A DNA stretch of 64,000 nucleotides from Thermoanaerobacterales bacterium (GTDB lineage Bacteria > Bacillota > Thermosediminibacteria > Thermosediminibacterales > Tepidanaerobacteraceae). Below the pieces are notes generated by a model that ran no database searches, was not told the origin of the DNA, and saw only the letters and a list, made by a program, of their open reading frames with translations. A program made the translations under genes and the position numbers. The stretch's first letter is position 1, and each line of letters begins with the position of its first letter. Below, piece by piece: positions 20,322 to 30,022 of the stretch. The stretch lies in the NCBI GenBank assembly GCA_012840135.1, contig DUMA01000003.1:1-64000 (forward strand), in the 5' to 3' direction.

Positions 20322-20936
20322 ATGAAGTCCGTGGAAAAAAAGGCAAAGACAGTGGAAGAAGCCATTGAAATGGCGCTGAAGGAATTAAACATAAAGAAAG
20401 AACAGGCTATAATAGAGATACTGGAAGAAGGAAACCGAGGCATACTGGGATTTATGTCCAAGGCTGCCAGAGTAAGAGTGACTCAGAAGGATAATCCCGG
20501 CCAGAGGGCTATGGAATTCCTTGAAGGTCTGGTAAAGCACTTCAAAATAAACCCGAAAATTGAAATGTTTGAAGAACAAGACACGATAAATATAAGATTT
20601 GAAGGAAAAAATGTGGGTGCCCTAATAGGAAAACACGGGAGCACGCTGGATGCCATACAGTATCTGACCTCTCTGGTGGTAAACAGAGGTGTTGAAAATT
20701 ACAAGAGGATAATACTGGACGCAGAAGGTTATCGGAAAAAACGGGAGGAGGCCCTGGAAAGGCTGGCCAAAAATATGGCACGGCGGGTAAAGGAGACAAA
20801 AAAGAGTGTTATTCTGGAACCTATGCTCCCAAACGAAAGAAGGATTATACATACGGCTCTACAGGGCGATTCCATGGTGAATACTAGGAGCATAGGAGAA
20901 GAACCGCACAGGAGAGTCGTGATTTCATTAAAGTAA
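20322..20936 (+). CDS. jag: Jag / KhpB RNA-binding protein
   Basis: 204-residue protein with an N-terminal Jag domain (VEEAIEMALKELNIKKEQ), a KH domain (GALIGKHGSTLDAIQYL) and a C-terminal R3H domain (MLPNERRIIHTALQ). KhpB proteins bind many RNAs with KhpA and affect cell division and sporulation in relatives. The start follows the yidC stop by one base, with AAGGAGGATG as ribosome site, so the two are coupled. Confidence 0.94.
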   Translation: MKSVEKKAKTVEEAIEMALKELNIKKEQAIIEILEEGNRGILGFMSKAARVRVTQKDNPGQRAMEFLEGLVKHFKINPKIEMFEEQDTINIRFEGKNVGALIGKHGSTLDAIQYLTSLVVNRGVENYKRIILDAEGYRKKREEALERLAKNMARRVKETKKSVILEPMLPNERRIIHTALQGDSMVNTRSIGEEPHRRVVISLK

Positions 20937-20987
20937 TTTCAAGGCCCCGGAGCTAAAAGCTTTGGGGCTTGATTTACGTGAGGGGTA

Positions 20988-22373
20988 ATGAATGTGAAAG
21001 ATGAAGATACCATTGCTGCCATTTCCACTCCCATGGGTGAGGGCGGTATAGGAATAGTGAGAATAAGCGGAGAAAAATCCTTCGATATTGCAAGAAAAAT
21101 TTTTCATCCAAGATCGGAAATAAAAAATATAAAAAGTAGGTATTTATATCTGGGACACATAGTAGACCCGGAAAAAGGATATATAGTAGACGAAGTTTTA
21201 ACGTCCTTTTTCAAAGCCCCCCACACATATACGAGGGAAGACATGGTTGAGATAAACTGCCATGGGGGCGTGACAGCACAGAGGAAAATATTGGAACTTG
21301 CACTAAAATTGGGCGCAAGATTGGCGGAGCCCGGAGAATTTACAAAAAGAGCTTTTTTAAACGGGAGAATAGACCTTTCCCAGGCGGAGGCAGTAATAGA
21401 TATAATAAGGTCAAAGACCGAGCGGGCTCTGGTAATGGCCAGCAGACAGCTGGCGGGAGGATTTTCTGAAAAGATAAATTCCATCCGTTCTGAACTATTG
21501 AACATTATGGCACATATAGAGGCGAACATAGATTTTCCTGAAGATGATATTCCGGAGGCTGACCCAGGGAAGATAAAGGGTGAAATAATAAAAACAAGAG
21601 GGCAAATTGAAGAACTGATTAAAAATACAGGATCAGGAAGAATAATGAGGGAAGGCCTTTCAACTTTAATTCTGGGGCGCACTAATGTGGGAAAATCATC
21701 ACTTCTAAACGCAATGTTAAAAGAAGAAAGGGCAATAGTCACCGATGTGCCGGGAACTACCAGGGATATAATAGAAGAGTATATAAACATAAAAGGAATT
21801 CCTGTAAAGATCATAGATACGGCGGGTATAAGAGAAACTAGTGATCTGGTGGAAAAAATAGGTGTGGAAAGAGCAAAAAAATATCTGAAGGAAGCGGAAA
21901 TGGTGCTTTTAATAATGGATGCTTCGGAAGAGATCACCGATGAAGACAGAAGTATATTTGAAATGGTAAAAGATAAGTTTACAATATGTGTAATAAATAA
22001 AATTGATTTGCCTGAGAAAATAGAAGTAAAGGAATTAGAAAGACTGTTGCCGGACAAAAAAATAATTAGAATATCAGCCTTAAAACAGCAGGGTATTGAA
22101 GAATTAAAAGATGAGATATATAATTCTGTAGTGGAAAAAATAGGCCCGATTGATGAAAATACCATCATAGCGGGACAAAGGCAGAAGAAAGCTCTGGAGG
22201 ATGCCGAAGATAGCCTCAGTAGGGCCCTTACTTCAATGGATGAGAAAATGCCGGTAGAAATCATCGAAATAGATATTAAAGAGGCATGGGAAAAGCTGGG
22301 CGAAATCACGGGAGATACGGTAAGCGATGAAATAATAAATGCCATATTCGAAAACTTCTGCATAGGGAAATGA
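20988..22373 (+). CDS. mnmE: tRNA modification GTPase MnmE
   Basis: 461-residue GTPase that, with MnmG, installs 5-carboxymethylaminomethyl groups on wobble uridine of certain tRNAs. The N-terminal folate-binding domain begins [20 protein letters not shown]. The G domain has [22 protein letters not shown] and DTAGI. The protein ends in CIGK, the invariant C-terminal motif. It is followed ten bases later by mnmG. Confidence 0.97.
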   Translation: MNVKDEDTIAAISTPMGEGGIGIVRISGEKSFDIARKIFHPRSEIKNIKSRYLYLGHIVDPEKGYIVDEVLTSFFKAPHTYTREDMVEINCHGGVTAQRKILELALKLGARLAEPGEFTKRAFLNGRIDLSQAEAVIDIIRSKTERALVMASRQLAGGFSEKINSIRSELLNIMAHIEANIDFPEDDIPEADPGKIKGEIIKTRGQIEELIKNTGSGRIMREGLSTLILGRTNVGKSSLLNAMLKEERAIVTDVPGTTRDIIEEYINIKGIPVKIIDTAGIRETSDLVEKIGVERAKKYLKEAEMVLLIMDASEEITDEDRSIFEMVKDKFTICVINKIDLPEKIEVKELERLLPDKKIIRISALKQQGIEELKDEIYNSVVEKIGPIDENTIIAGQRQKKALEDAEDSLSRALTSMDEKMPVEIIEIDIKEAWEKLGEITGDTVSDEIINAIFENFCIGK

Positions 22374-22383
22374 AGGTGATGTT

Positions 22384-24270
22384 GTGGAATATACGGCAGG
22401 ATATTATGATGTAGCGGTGGTTGGTGCAGGACATGCAGGATGTGAAGCCGCCCTGGCAGCTGCCAGGATGGGCATGAATACGGTAGTTTTTGCCATTAAC
22501 TTGGATAGTATAGCGCTCATGCCGTGCAATCCCTCGATAGGAGGTCCAGCAAAAGGACACCTGGTGAGGGAGATAGACGCCCTTGGCGGGGAAATGGGCA
22601 TAAATACGGATAAAACCTTTATACAGATAAGAATGTTGAATACGGGGAAAGGGCCGGCGGTGAGGGCTCTAAGGGCTCAAGCCGATAAAAAAGCATATCA
22701 GTTTTCAATGAAGTATACTCTGGAAAGACAGCAAAACCTTGACATAGTCCAGGAAGAAGTAGTTAGGATAATGGAAGAAGGCGGAAAGGTCAAAGGTGTT
22801 GTGACGAGGACAGGTGGTATATTCTACTCCAAGGCCGTAATCCTTACTACGGGGGTTTATCTGAGAGGAAGGATAATAATAGGTGATGTGAATTACAGCG
22901 GAGGTCCCAATGGCCTTTTTCCAGCAAGCCAGCTGTCAGAAAGTCTGAAGGACCTTGGGTTTGAGCTGGGAAGATTTAAGACCGGCACTCCACCGAGGGT
23001 TCACAAGCACTCTATAGATTTTTCAAAAATGATAGAGCAGCCAGGGGATGAAGTTATCATTCCCTTTTCATACACTTCGGAAAATATCAAGAGAGAACAG
23101 GTATCCTGCTGGCTGACATATACGAATAAGAATACCCATGATATAATAATGGAAAATCTTTACAGGGCGCCGCTGTACACGGGAGATATTCGCGGAGTAG
23201 GGCCAAGATACTGCCCGAGCATAGAAGTAAAAGTGGTAAACTTCAGGGAAAAGCCAAGCCACCAGATATTCATAGAACCCGAAGGATTAAACACCAATGA
23301 GATGTACATTCAAGGAATGTCGACAAGCCTTCCGGCCGATGTGCAGATAAGGATGCTCAGGACCATAAAAGGCATGGAAAATGCCCGAATAATGAGGTAC
23401 GGATATGCCATTGAATACGATTATGTAATTCCGACTCAGCTGAGTTTGAGTCTTGAGACGAGAAAAATAAAAGGCCTGTATATGGCAGGGCAGATAAATG
23501 GCACATCGGGATATGAAGAGGCAGCCGCCCAGGGGTTGATTGCCGGAATTAATGCGGCGCTGATGATTAAAGACAGAGAGCCCGTAATATTGAAAAGATC
23601 CGATGCATATATAGGAGTGCTGATAGATGATCTGATCACCAAGGGCATAACAGAGCCGTACAGGATGCTCACATCCAGGGCTGAGTACAGGCTGCTATTA
23701 AGACACGACAATGCGGATCTGAGACTTACGGAAATTGGGCATGAGGTGGGATTAATAAGTGACGATAGATACAAAAAGACTCTGGAAAAAAAGAAAATGA
23801 TAGAGAAAGAAATAGAAAGATTAAAATCAATTAAAATAACACCTACCGAAGAAAACAACAGAATACTTGAGGAGTTAGGAACGGCGCCAATCAACACACC
23901 TTTTACTCTAGAAGGTCTTTTGAGGAGACCGGAAATGGATTATGAAAAAATAAAAGCGCTGGATAAAAAAAGGCCGGAGCTGCCACCGGAGGTCATAGAA
24001 CAGGTAGAAATTATGGTATCCTACGATGGATATATAAGAAGGCAGATTGAACAGGTAGAGAGTTTCAAAAAACTGGAAAATAAGAAGATACCCAATGACA
24101 TGAATTATGACATGGTATACGGATTGAGGACTGAAGCCAGGGAAAGGCTGAAAAAGGTGATGCCCTGTTCCATTGGGCAGGCATCAAGGATATCAGGAGT
24201 AAACCCCGCAGATATCACGATTCTTTTGATATATCTAGAACAGCAGAAAAGGAAAAAGGCTCATGGATAA
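22384..24270 (+). CDS. mnmG: tRNA uridine-5-carboxymethylaminomethyl modification enzyme MnmG
   Basis: 628-residue FAD-dependent partner of MnmE. The FAD-binding motif is [19 protein letters not shown] near the N-terminus. The conserved Cys-containing [20 protein letters not shown] and the C-terminal helical domain are present. It starts at GTG 22384, and its last codons overlap rsmG. Confidence 0.97.
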   Translation: MEYTAGYYDVAVVGAGHAGCEAALAAARMGMNTVVFAINLDSIALMPCNPSIGGPAKGHLVREIDALGGEMGINTDKTFIQIRMLNTGKGPAVRALRAQADKKAYQFSMKYTLERQQNLDIVQEEVVRIMEEGGKVKGVVTRTGGIFYSKAVILTTGVYLRGRIIIGDVNYSGGPNGLFPASQLSESLKDLGFELGRFKTGTPPRVHKHSIDFSKMIEQPGDEVIIPFSYTSENIKREQVSCWLTYTNKNTHDIIMENLYRAPLYTGDIRGVGPRYCPSIEVKVVNFREKPSHQIFIEPEGLNTNEMYIQGMSTSLPADVQIRMLRTIKGMENARIMRYGYAIEYDYVIPTQLSLSLETRKIKGLYMAGQINGTSGYEEAAAQGLIAGINAALMIKDREPVILKRSDAYIGVLIDDLITKGITEPYRMLTSRAEYRLLLRHDNADLRLTEIGHEVGLISDDRYKKTLEKKKMIEKEIERLKSIKITPTEENNRILEELGTAPINTPFTLEGLLRRPEMDYEKIKALDKKRPELPPEVIEQVEIMVSYDGYIRRQIEQVESFKKLENKKIPNDMNYDMVYGLRTEARERLKKVMPCSIGQASRISGVNPADITILLIYLEQQKRKKAHG

Positions 24271-24979
24271 TGAATTTTTTACAAAGTTAAGGAAAAAAGC
24301 AGAAGAATACGATATAGAACTTGAGGAGAAACAGTTAAGAAGCATTGAAGATTATAGAAATATTCTTCTTGACTGGAACAAAAAGGTTAACCTTACAAGA
24401 ATAACGGAAATAGATGATTTTATTGAAAAGCACGTAATAGATTCGATGATGGTAACAAAACTTGTTGAAATAAAAAAAGGTGCAAGCATCATAGATGTGG
24501 GCACGGGCCCGGGAATACCGGGTTTTTTTTTAAAAATAGCAAGACCCGATATAAGGCTGATACTGCTGGAAACCGTAAGAAAGAAAACTGATTTTTTAAT
24601 GGAAGTTGTAGAAAAACTAGAAATAAACGATATTGAAGTGTTGAATGAAAGGGCGGAAAATGCAGCAAAAAAGAAACCATACCGGGAAACATACGATATA
24701 GCCGTTGCAAGAGCAGTATCGTCTATGAATGTGCTGTCGGAATTTTGTCTGCCATTTGTAAAGACCGGAGGAATTTTTGTTGCTATGAAAGGAGAAAAAA
24801 TAGAGGAGGAAGTTAAAGAAGCAAAAAATTCTTTGGATATACTGGGAGGAAAAATCCGGGACATTAAAGAATATAAAATAGGCCAGGCAAAACGTAAACT
24901 TGTGATAATAGAAAAAATAAATAATACGCCCGAAAAGTACCCGAGGAGACCAGGGATGCCGGAAAAGAATCCGCTTTAA
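24263..24979 (+). CDS. rsmG: 16S rRNA m7G527 methyltransferase RsmG (GidB)
   Basis: 238-residue SAM-dependent methyltransferase of 16S rRNA. The SAM-binding motif is [17 protein letters not shown], with a conserved [17 protein letters not shown] region later. The start overlaps mnmG by eight bases, completing the standard mnmE-mnmG-rsmG unit. Confidence 0.95.
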   Translation: MDNEFFTKLRKKAEEYDIELEEKQLRSIEDYRNILLDWNKKVNLTRITEIDDFIEKHVIDSMMVTKLVEIKKGASIIDVGTGPGIPGFFLKIARPDIRLILLETVRKKTDFLMEVVEKLEINDIEVLNERAENAAKKKPYRETYDIAVARAVSSMNVLSEFCLPFVKTGGIFVAMKGEKIEEEVKEAKNSLDILGGKIRDIKEYKIGQAKRKLVIIEKINNTPEKYPRRPGMPEKNPL

Positions 24980-25066
24980 AAATAAGGAAATTTTACCATT
25001 TTAGGAAGGAAAAAGAACTTTTTTATAGAATAAATATTTTAAGAAATACGAAAGGCGGTGGGGCAT

Positions 25067-25873
25067 ATGTGGGGGGACCGCAGACCGGCATTAAATATTA
25101 TAAACATACCGTTGGAAGAAATAAAACCGAATGCTTATCAACCGAGAAAAGAATTTGACGAAGAATCGCTGAATGATCTTACCAATTCGATCAAGACTTA
25201 CGGTGTCTTGCAGCCTATAGTTGTAAGAAAAAGCGGAAAAACGGGATATGAAATAATAGCAGGAGAGAGAAGATGGAGGGCCTGCCAGCGAGCCGGATTG
25301 AAGGAAATTCCGGCAATAATAAAAGATGCGGGGGACTCAGAAACTGCCATAATGGCATTGATAGAAAATCTGCAGAGGGAAAACCTGAGTTTCCTGGAAG
25401 AAGCCGAAGGTTACAGACAGCTGATGCAGGATTACGGTTTGACGCAGGAACAGCTGGCATATAAACTGGGAAAAAGCCAGTCTACAATAGCAAACAAAAT
25501 GAGGATTCTAAAGATGCCGCCTGAAATTGTTCAAATCATTTCCCGGGAAAAGCTGAGCGAAAGACATGCGAGAGCTCTGCTGAGATTGCCCGATGAAAAG
25601 CTTCAGATGCAGGCATTAAAACAAATAATAGAAAAAGGCATGAATGTAAGACAAACTGAAGAACTGGTGGACAGGCTGATAGAGGGCATTGAAAAGGAAA
25701 ATCAAAAAGAAAAGAAGAAATCATTAAAAATTGCCATAAAAGATGTGAGGATCTTTGTAAATTCAGTTAAAAAGCTGGTTAAGAACATTAAAGATACGGG
25801 TATAAATGCGGGATATAAAGAAATTGACAGAGGTGATTTTATAGAAGTGGTGGTTCAGATACCAAAGAGGTGA
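25067..25873 (+). CDS. noc: nucleoid occlusion protein Noc (ParB family)
   Basis: 268-residue ParB-family CTPase-fold protein. It has the ParB box (QPRKEFDEESLNDLTNSIK), the CTP-binding region [14 protein letters not shown] followed by IENLQRENLSFLEEAEGY, and a helix-turn-helix (QLAYKLGKSQSTIANKMRI). Its position between rsmG and soj, apart from a second parB after soj, marks it as Noc, which blocks division over the chromosome. I take ATG 25067 behind AAGGCGGTG; the N-terminal stretch is short compared with Bacillus. Confidence 0.88.
   Translation: MWGDRRPALNIINIPLEEIKPNAYQPRKEFDEESLNDLTNSIKTYGVLQPIVVRKSGKTGYEIIAGERRWRACQRAGLKEIPAIIKDAGDSETAIMALIENLQRENLSFLEEAEGYRQLMQDYGLTQEQLAYKLGKSQSTIANKMRILKMPPEIVQIISREKLSERHARALLRLPDEKLQMQALKQIIEKGMNVRQTEELVDRLIEGIEKENQKEKKKSLKIAIKDVRIFVNSVKKLVKNIKDTGINAGYKEIDRGDFIEVVVQIPKR
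25538..25551 (+). promoter_or_regulatory. Noc-binding-site-like palindrome inside noc
   Basis: ATTTCCCGGGAAAA matches the Bacillus Noc site ATTTCCCGGGAAAT at 13 of 14 positions. It lies within codons for Ile-Ser-Arg-Glu-Lys of noc, so the match may be a by-product of the protein sequence. Confidence 0.3.
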
Positions 25874-25995
25874 TGAACCATTTTTTTTTAAAAGTGTTTT
25901 TTGTGGAAGGAAAAAAAGAAATAAAGGAGAAATTTTATGTATAATAAAAATCGCAATATAAAACGATGATAAAGCTTTCACCGAGAAGGGAGGAA

Positions 25996-26097
25996 ATGAA
26001 ACAGAGCAGGTTCTGCTGTTGTTTCAAAATATATGTCAAGAATTGTGGCTATAGCAAATCAAAAAGGGGGAGTGGGCAAGACCACCACTGCAGTTAA
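25996..26097 (+). other. possible 33-codon ORF overlapping the soj start
   Basis: ATG 25996 sits behind a good AGGGAGGA site and opens a 33-codon frame beginning [20 protein letters not shown]. It runs past the soj start in another frame and stops at 26097. An imperfect inverted repeat (TGAAACA arm at 25997, TGTTTCA arm ending 26026) covers its first codons. The soj ATG itself has no clear ribosome site. Either this ORF affects soj translation or it is an accident. Confidence 0.25.
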
Positions 26098-26794
26098 TCT
26101 TGCGGCATGTCTTGCGACGCTGGGGCAAAAAGTATTGCTGGTGGATATAGACCCTCAGGGAAATACCACAAGCGGAATAGGAGTAGACAAAAAGAACATC
26201 GAAAAGTCCATATATAACGTGCTTATTAACGAAGAATCCATAAGGGAAAATATAGTAAAAACAAATCATGAAAACCTGTATCTTTTGCCGTCAAACATTC
26301 AACTGGCGGGAGCGGAAATAGAACTGGTACCGGCCATTTCAAGAGAGTATAAACTTAAAAATGCCATAGATGATATAAAAGATGAATATGATTTTATAAT
26401 AATAGACTGCCCGCCGTCTCTAGGGCTGCTTACACTGAATGCACTGACGGCTGCAGGCACCGTGCTGGTACCTATACAATGCGAATATTACGCGCTGGAA
26501 GGGTTGGGGCAGCTCATGAATACCATTAACCTGGTGCAGAAGCACTTAAACAAAAACCTTCAAGTAGAAGGAGTGCTGCTTACAATGTTCGATGCAAGAA
26601 CAAACCTTTCCATTCAAGTAGTGGAGGAAGTTAAAAAATATTTCAAGAACAAAGTCTACAGGACCATAATACCCAGAAACGTCAGGCTGAGCGAGGCGCC
26701 TAGCCATGGGAAACCTATAATTACATATGACTCAAAGTCAAAAGGATCTGAAGTGTATATGGAACTGGCAAAGGAGGTGCTTGGAATTGAATAA
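26033..26794 (+). CDS. soj: chromosome partitioning ATPase Soj (ParA)
   Basis: 253-residue ParA-type ATPase with the deviant Walker [19 protein letters not shown], Walker [19 protein letters not shown] and the DIDPQGNTT motif. With Spo0J it regulates DnaA and origin segregation. The start at ATG 26033 gives the canonical N-terminus [13 protein letters not shown], but no Shine-Dalgarno sequence stands close to it. Its end overlaps the spo0J start. Confidence 0.95.
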   Translation: MSRIVAIANQKGGVGKTTTAVNLAACLATLGQKVLLVDIDPQGNTTSGIGVDKKNIEKSIYNVLINEESIRENIVKTNHENLYLLPSNIQLAGAEIELVPAISREYKLKNAIDDIKDEYDFIIIDCPPSLGLLTLNALTAAGTVLVPIQCEYYALEGLGQLMNTINLVQKHLNKNLQVEGVLLTMFDARTNLSIQVVEEVKKYFKNKVYRTIIPRNVRLSEAPSHGKPIITYDSKSKGSEVYMELAKEVLGIE

Positions 26795-27623
26795 GAGAGG
26801 ACTTGGAAAAGGATTGAGTGCCCTCATTCCGATGGATGAAAAAGATAAAGAGAGCATACAGGAAGTACAGGTAAAGGATATACATGCAAATCAAAACCAG
26901 CCCAGAAAAAATTTCGACGAACAAAAATTAAATGAACTGGCGGATTCCATAAAAGAGCACGGAATATTACAGCCGGTAATTCTCAGAAAAAAAGCGGGCA
27001 CCTACGAACTGGTGGCTGGAGAAAGGAGATGGAGAGCGGCTCAGAAAGCGGGAATAGAAAAAATACCGGCAATAATAAAAGATCTGTCGGATTCAGATGT
27101 GATGGAAATCGCTCTGATAGAAAACCTCCAGAGGGAAGATTTAAACCCGCTGGAAGAAGCCGCAGCATACAAGAAGCTCATAGAAGAATTCGGAATGACA
27201 CAGGAGGAATTATCAAAAAGAGTAGGAAAAAGCCGGTCCCAGATAGCAAACACCGTGCGGTTGCTGAATCTAGATGATGAGATAAAAGAATTAATTTCGG
27301 AAGAGAAATTGACGGCAGGCCATGCCAGGGCACTGCTGGCAATTGAAGATAAAAAAGAAAGATTGCGACTCGCAAGAAAGATAAGCGAGGATAACATGTC
27401 AGTAAGACAAATCGAAGAGACGGTTAAGATTAAAACCCAGGAAAAGAGAAAAAGCAAAAAAAACGAAGATGTAAATCCTGCGTTTGTAGAGATATCCGAA
27501 AGACTTCAGAGATCGTTGGGAACGAAAGTAAAAATAAAAGGAAGCGAAAAACGGGGAAAGATAGAAATAGAATTTTATTCCGAAGACGAACTGGAAAGGA
27601 TACTGGAAACCATAATACAATAA
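26787..27623 (+). CDS. spo0J: chromosome partitioning protein Spo0J (ParB)
   Basis: 278-residue ParB CTPase. It has the N-terminal Soj-activating peptide [14 protein letters not shown], a ParB domain ([27 protein letters not shown]) and a helix-turn-helix ([19 protein letters not shown]). It starts at TTG 26787 behind AAAGGAGGTG, eight bases before the soj stop. Longer readings from 26727 lie inside soj and are not credible. A perfect parS follows the stop. Confidence 0.95.
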   Translation: MNKRGLGKGLSALIPMDEKDKESIQEVQVKDIHANQNQPRKNFDEQKLNELADSIKEHGILQPVILRKKAGTYELVAGERRWRAAQKAGIEKIPAIIKDLSDSDVMEIALIENLQREDLNPLEEAAAYKKLIEEFGMTQEELSKRVGKSRSQIANTVRLLNLDDEIKELISEEKLTAGHARALLAIEDKKERLRLARKISEDNMSVRQIEETVKIKTQEKRKSKKNEDVNPAFVEISERLQRSLGTKVKIKGSEKRGKIEIEFYSEDELERILETIIQ

Positions 27624-27625
27624 AA

Positions 27626-27641
27626 TGTTTCACGTGAAACA
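27626..27641 (+). promoter_or_regulatory. parS: parS centromere site
   Basis: TGTTTCACGTGAAACA, a perfect 16-base palindrome identical to the consensus parS bound by Spo0J. It begins three bases after the spo0J stop codon. It is the only perfect copy I see in this window. Confidence 0.95.
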
Positions 27642-27680
27642 GGGAGATTTAAAATACAAAAAACTTATGAAACCCGGAGG

Positions 27681-28205
27681 TTGCTTTTAAAGACATTGGA
27701 TGAAACTTTTGCAGAAATGGTTATGGATTATTACCTGAGAAACAAGGATTTCCTTAAGGAATGGGAGCTGGCGCGGGATAAAGAATTTTATAGCAAAGGC
27801 TTTCAGGAACAGCAGCTCGCAAAAGATGTGAAAGACATCGAAAACGGAAGTCTGTTAAGATTCTGGATTTTCAAGAAAGGGGAAGAAAACAGAATCATAG
27901 GCTCGATAGCTTTCAATAATATAATAAGGGGAGCTTTTCAATCCTGCCATCTCAGCTACAAGCTTGATAGAGGAGAGATAAATAAGGGTTACGCCACGGA
28001 GGCGGTTAAAAAAGGGGTAGAAATAATATTTAAAGAGTACAATCTGCACAGAATAGAAGCCAATATAATGCCGAAAAACAAAGCGTCTTTGAGGGTAGTT
28101 GAAAAGCTGGGATTTTCCAATGAGGGATTGGCTTTCAAATATCTCAAGATAAACGGAAAATGGGAAGATCATATACATATGGTGCTGCTAAATGAGAAGG
28201 TGTGA
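27681..28205 (+). CDS. GNAT acetyltransferase, RimJ/RimL-like
   Basis: About 174 residues of the RimJ/RimL branch of GNAT N-acetyltransferases. The acetyl-CoA-binding region is visible around LDRGEINKGYATEAVKKGVE, with the typical HRIEANIMPKNKASLRVVEK and LGFSNEG downstream. Relatives acetylate protein N-termini or small amines. The TTG 27681 start gives a conserved N-terminus, but its GGAGG abuts the codon, so the start is uncertain. It stands alone after spo0J. Confidence 0.8.
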   Translation: MLLKTLDETFAEMVMDYYLRNKDFLKEWELARDKEFYSKGFQEQQLAKDVKDIENGSLLRFWIFKKGEENRIIGSIAFNNIIRGAFQSCHLSYKLDRGEINKGYATEAVKKGVEIIFKEYNLHRIEANIMPKNKASLRVVEKLGFSNEGLAFKYLKINGKWEDHIHMVLLNEKV

Positions 28206-28220
28206 GGAGCGATTTTTACA

Positions 28221-28313
28221 TTGGAAAAGGTTCAACAGAGGATAAAAAAATTGGTCCACGGAAAATTCCAGATGAAAGCCTTTAAAAAACTGATGAATGG
28301 AAGGGCTATTTAG
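28221..28313 (+). CDS. possible 30-residue basic peptide
   Basis: TTG 28221, ten bases after GAGGAGC, opens 30 codons ending in TAG, for a basic peptide starting MEKVQQRIKKLVHGKFQ. It may be a real small gene or the remnant of a longer one between the acetyltransferase and the HEPN gene. No family is recognised. Confidence 0.2.
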   Translation: MEKVQQRIKKLVHGKFQMKAFKKLMNGRAI

Positions 28314-28373
28314 GACTGCTATACCAACCGATAACCAAAGGAAATAACGAACGTTTTACAGGAGGGCGGGATT

Positions 28374-28766
28374 ATGGAAAGAAGCAAGGATTGGATTGAG
28401 CAGGCAAAAAATGATCTGGAACATGCAGAAAAAGACATAGAATGGGGATTTTATAATTGGGCTTGCTTTTCCGCTCAACAGGCAGCGGAAAAGGCAGTGA
28501 AGGCGGTTTTTAAAAAAATGGGAGCAGAAGCTTGGGGACATGCAGTAGCGGATTTGTTGGAAGAACTTTCTAAAAAAATAGAAGTCTCAAAGGAATTAAT
28601 AGAAAAGGCAATGGAAATTGATAAGGCTTATATACCATCGAGATATCCTGACGCACATCCATCAGGAGCTCCATGGAATAAATATACCAGGCAAGAAGCG
28701 GGGAGGCTTGTAGATTATGCACGAGAAATCTTCCAATTCTGTTCAGATCTTCTATCCCGAATTTAG
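28374..28766 (+). CDS. HEPN-domain protein (HepT-like toxin candidate)
   Basis: 130-residue all-helical HEPN protein. The core is WIEQAKNDLEHAEKDIEWG and CFSAQQAAEKAVKAVF. The RX4-6H ribonuclease motif fits R90-YPDA-H95 (SRYPDAHPSG). HEPN proteins paired with MNT nucleotidyltransferases form type VII toxin-antitoxin modules, in which the MNT partner modifies and silences the HEPN RNase. The next gene overlaps by 50 bases and encodes that partner. The HXY extension described for some HepT toxins is not seen, so RNase activity is uncertain. Confidence 0.8.
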   Translation: MERSKDWIEQAKNDLEHAEKDIEWGFYNWACFSAQQAAEKAVKAVFKKMGAEAWGHAVADLLEELSKKIEVSKELIEKAMEIDKAYIPSRYPDAHPSGAPWNKYTRQEAGRLVDYAREIFQFCSDLLSRI

Positions 28767-29061
28767 TAAAAAGGACATATTAAACATTCTTTTAAAGAAC
28801 ATACATAGGCTCAATGAAGTGCTTCCGCTAGCTAAAGTAATTCTCTTTGGCTCCTATGCGAAAGGTAGATATTCCATAGAAAGTGATGTGGATCTTTTAA
28901 TAGTTTACAAAGGTGATAGAAGATCGGATGTATACAGTACAGTAAAAAAAATCCTTCGCATACCCAGGTTAGAGCCTCATATATATTCTGAAGGTGAATA
29001 TGAAGAAATGAAAGACACTATAGAAAAAATGCTATCAGATGGCTGTGAAGTGATATGGTAA
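28717..29061 (+). CDS. MNT-domain minimal nucleotidyltransferase (antitoxin candidate)
   Basis: 114-residue minimal nucleotidyltransferase. The catalytic GSX10DXD motif is exact: G45-S46 (FGSYAKG) and D57, D59 (SDVDLLIV). MNT proteins paired with HEPN toxins transfer AMP to a residue of the toxin and neutralise it. Its ATG lies within the HEPN gene behind GGGGAGG, a strong sign of translational coupling. The first 20 residues are not conserved, but no later start exists before the motif. Confidence 0.82.
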   Translation: MHEKSSNSVQIFYPEFSKKDILNILLKNIHRLNEVLPLAKVILFGSYAKGRYSIESDVDLLIVYKGDRRSDVYSTVKKILRIPRLEPHIYSEGEYEEMKDTIEKMLSDGCEVIW

Positions 29062-29087
29062 GACTTTATGGATTGTGAGGGTATAGT

Positions 29088-29177
29088 ATGATATTAGAAG
29101 CTTTTGAAGAAACAATTCAACACCTTCTTGACGCTTGCAAAAAAGTATATGGAAGAGATTTAATAACTCTATTATAA
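29088..29177 (+). pseudogene. N-terminal remnant of a second MNT nucleotidyltransferase
   Basis: Reads MILEAFEETIQHLLDACKKVY and GRDLITLL, then a stop. Full MNT proteins continue from this point into the FGSxARG catalytic motif, which is missing. Together with the next entry it looks like a decayed second HEPN/MNT module. Confidence 0.5.
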
Positions 29178-29199
29178 ACAAGGGGAGGTGTTTGACATT

Positions 29200-29428
29200 T
29201 GAAGAATGTTACATTGGCTGAAGCTACCTTGAAAAAGCTAAGGTAATATTGAGAATGATAAAATTTCTTATGAAGGAAGGAGCATACTCCGATGTAATAA
29301 GAGAGGCTCAGGAGGCGGTGGAACTAGCCCTTAAAGGAATGCTAAGGAAATTGGGGATAGAACCTCCAAAACAAGAAAGTCATATTAACTTGATACACCA
29401 GGAGGATAATCAATGCCGGAAAACATAG
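29200..29428 (+). pseudogene. remnant of a second HEPN-domain gene, frameshifted
   Basis: One frame starts at 29200 with TLAEA. A shift near 29224 is needed to reach YLEKAKVILRMIKF, followed by YSDVIREAQEAVELALKGML, a HEPN core. The frame then runs into the start of the phosphodiesterase gene and stops at 29428. The C-terminal helices and the catalytic His are missing. A single lost base explains the frame change. Confidence 0.6.
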
Positions 29429-29892
29429 TAGGCGTTATTTCAGATACTCACGGTCTTTTAAGACCGGAGATATTAAAAGCTTTTAAAGGTTGCGACCACA
29501 TAGTCCACGCAGGTGATATAGGAGATCCGCATATCATCGACGACTTAAGTAAAATAGCCCCGGTTACGGCGGTAAGAGGCAATTGTGACAGGGACGGATG
29601 GGCATATAAAATCCCCAGGACCGAGGCCATCAAAATTGGCGAAGTATATTTATATGTCCTTCATGATATTAACCAGCTGGATATAAATGTAAAAGCAGCG
29701 GGGTTTGATGTGGTGGTATGCGGGCATTCCCATAAACCTTTACTTGAAAAGAGCGACGGACTAATTTATCTAAACCCTGGCAGTGCCGGCCCGCAGAGGT
29801 TTTCCCTGCCCGTCAGCGCAGCAAAGCTTGTGATAAAAGGAAAGTCCATAGATGTAGAGTTCATAAAATTGTCGGATTCAACTTTTGATTGA
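29413..29892 (+). CDS. YfcE/MJ0936-type metallophosphoesterase
   Basis: 159-residue calcineurin-like phosphoesterase. Metal-binding motifs in order are GVISDTHGLL, VHAGDIGD, VRGNCD, and the late HDIN and VCGHSHKP. Small members hydrolyse model phosphodiesters; the natural substrate is usually unknown. The ATG is preceded by ACCAGGAGG and overlaps the end of the decayed HEPN frame. Confidence 0.85.
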   Translation: MPENIVGVISDTHGLLRPEILKAFKGCDHIVHAGDIGDPHIIDDLSKIAPVTAVRGNCDRDGWAYKIPRTEAIKIGEVYLYVLHDINQLDINVKAAGFDVVVCGHSHKPLLEKSDGLIYLNPGSAGPQRFSLPVSAAKLVIKGKSIDVEFIKLSDSTFD

Positions 29893-30022
29893 TGCTTGGA
29901 TCTTTAAACCTTGGGGTCCACAAAAAATGTGGTTGACAGAATAGGGGAAAGCAAACACATGTTTTATTAGATGGGTGCGTAGAAGATGTACTTGATAAAA
30001 TAGGAAGCTAGGAGGAGCAGCA

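Noticed and set aside
20941-20970. Terminator between jag and mnmE
   Set aside because: A GGCCCC/GGGGCT pairing exists, but no T tract follows, and the genes are usually co-transcribed.
21104-22363. 419-residue minus-strand ORF opposite mnmE
   Set aside because: It is a codon-bias shadow of mnmE, rich in Ser, Ile and Phe with no domain, and mnmE itself is certain.
26727-26786. Longer N-terminus for Spo0J
   Set aside because: The extra residues lie within soj and are not conserved; a TTG with a strong ribosome site gives the canonical start.
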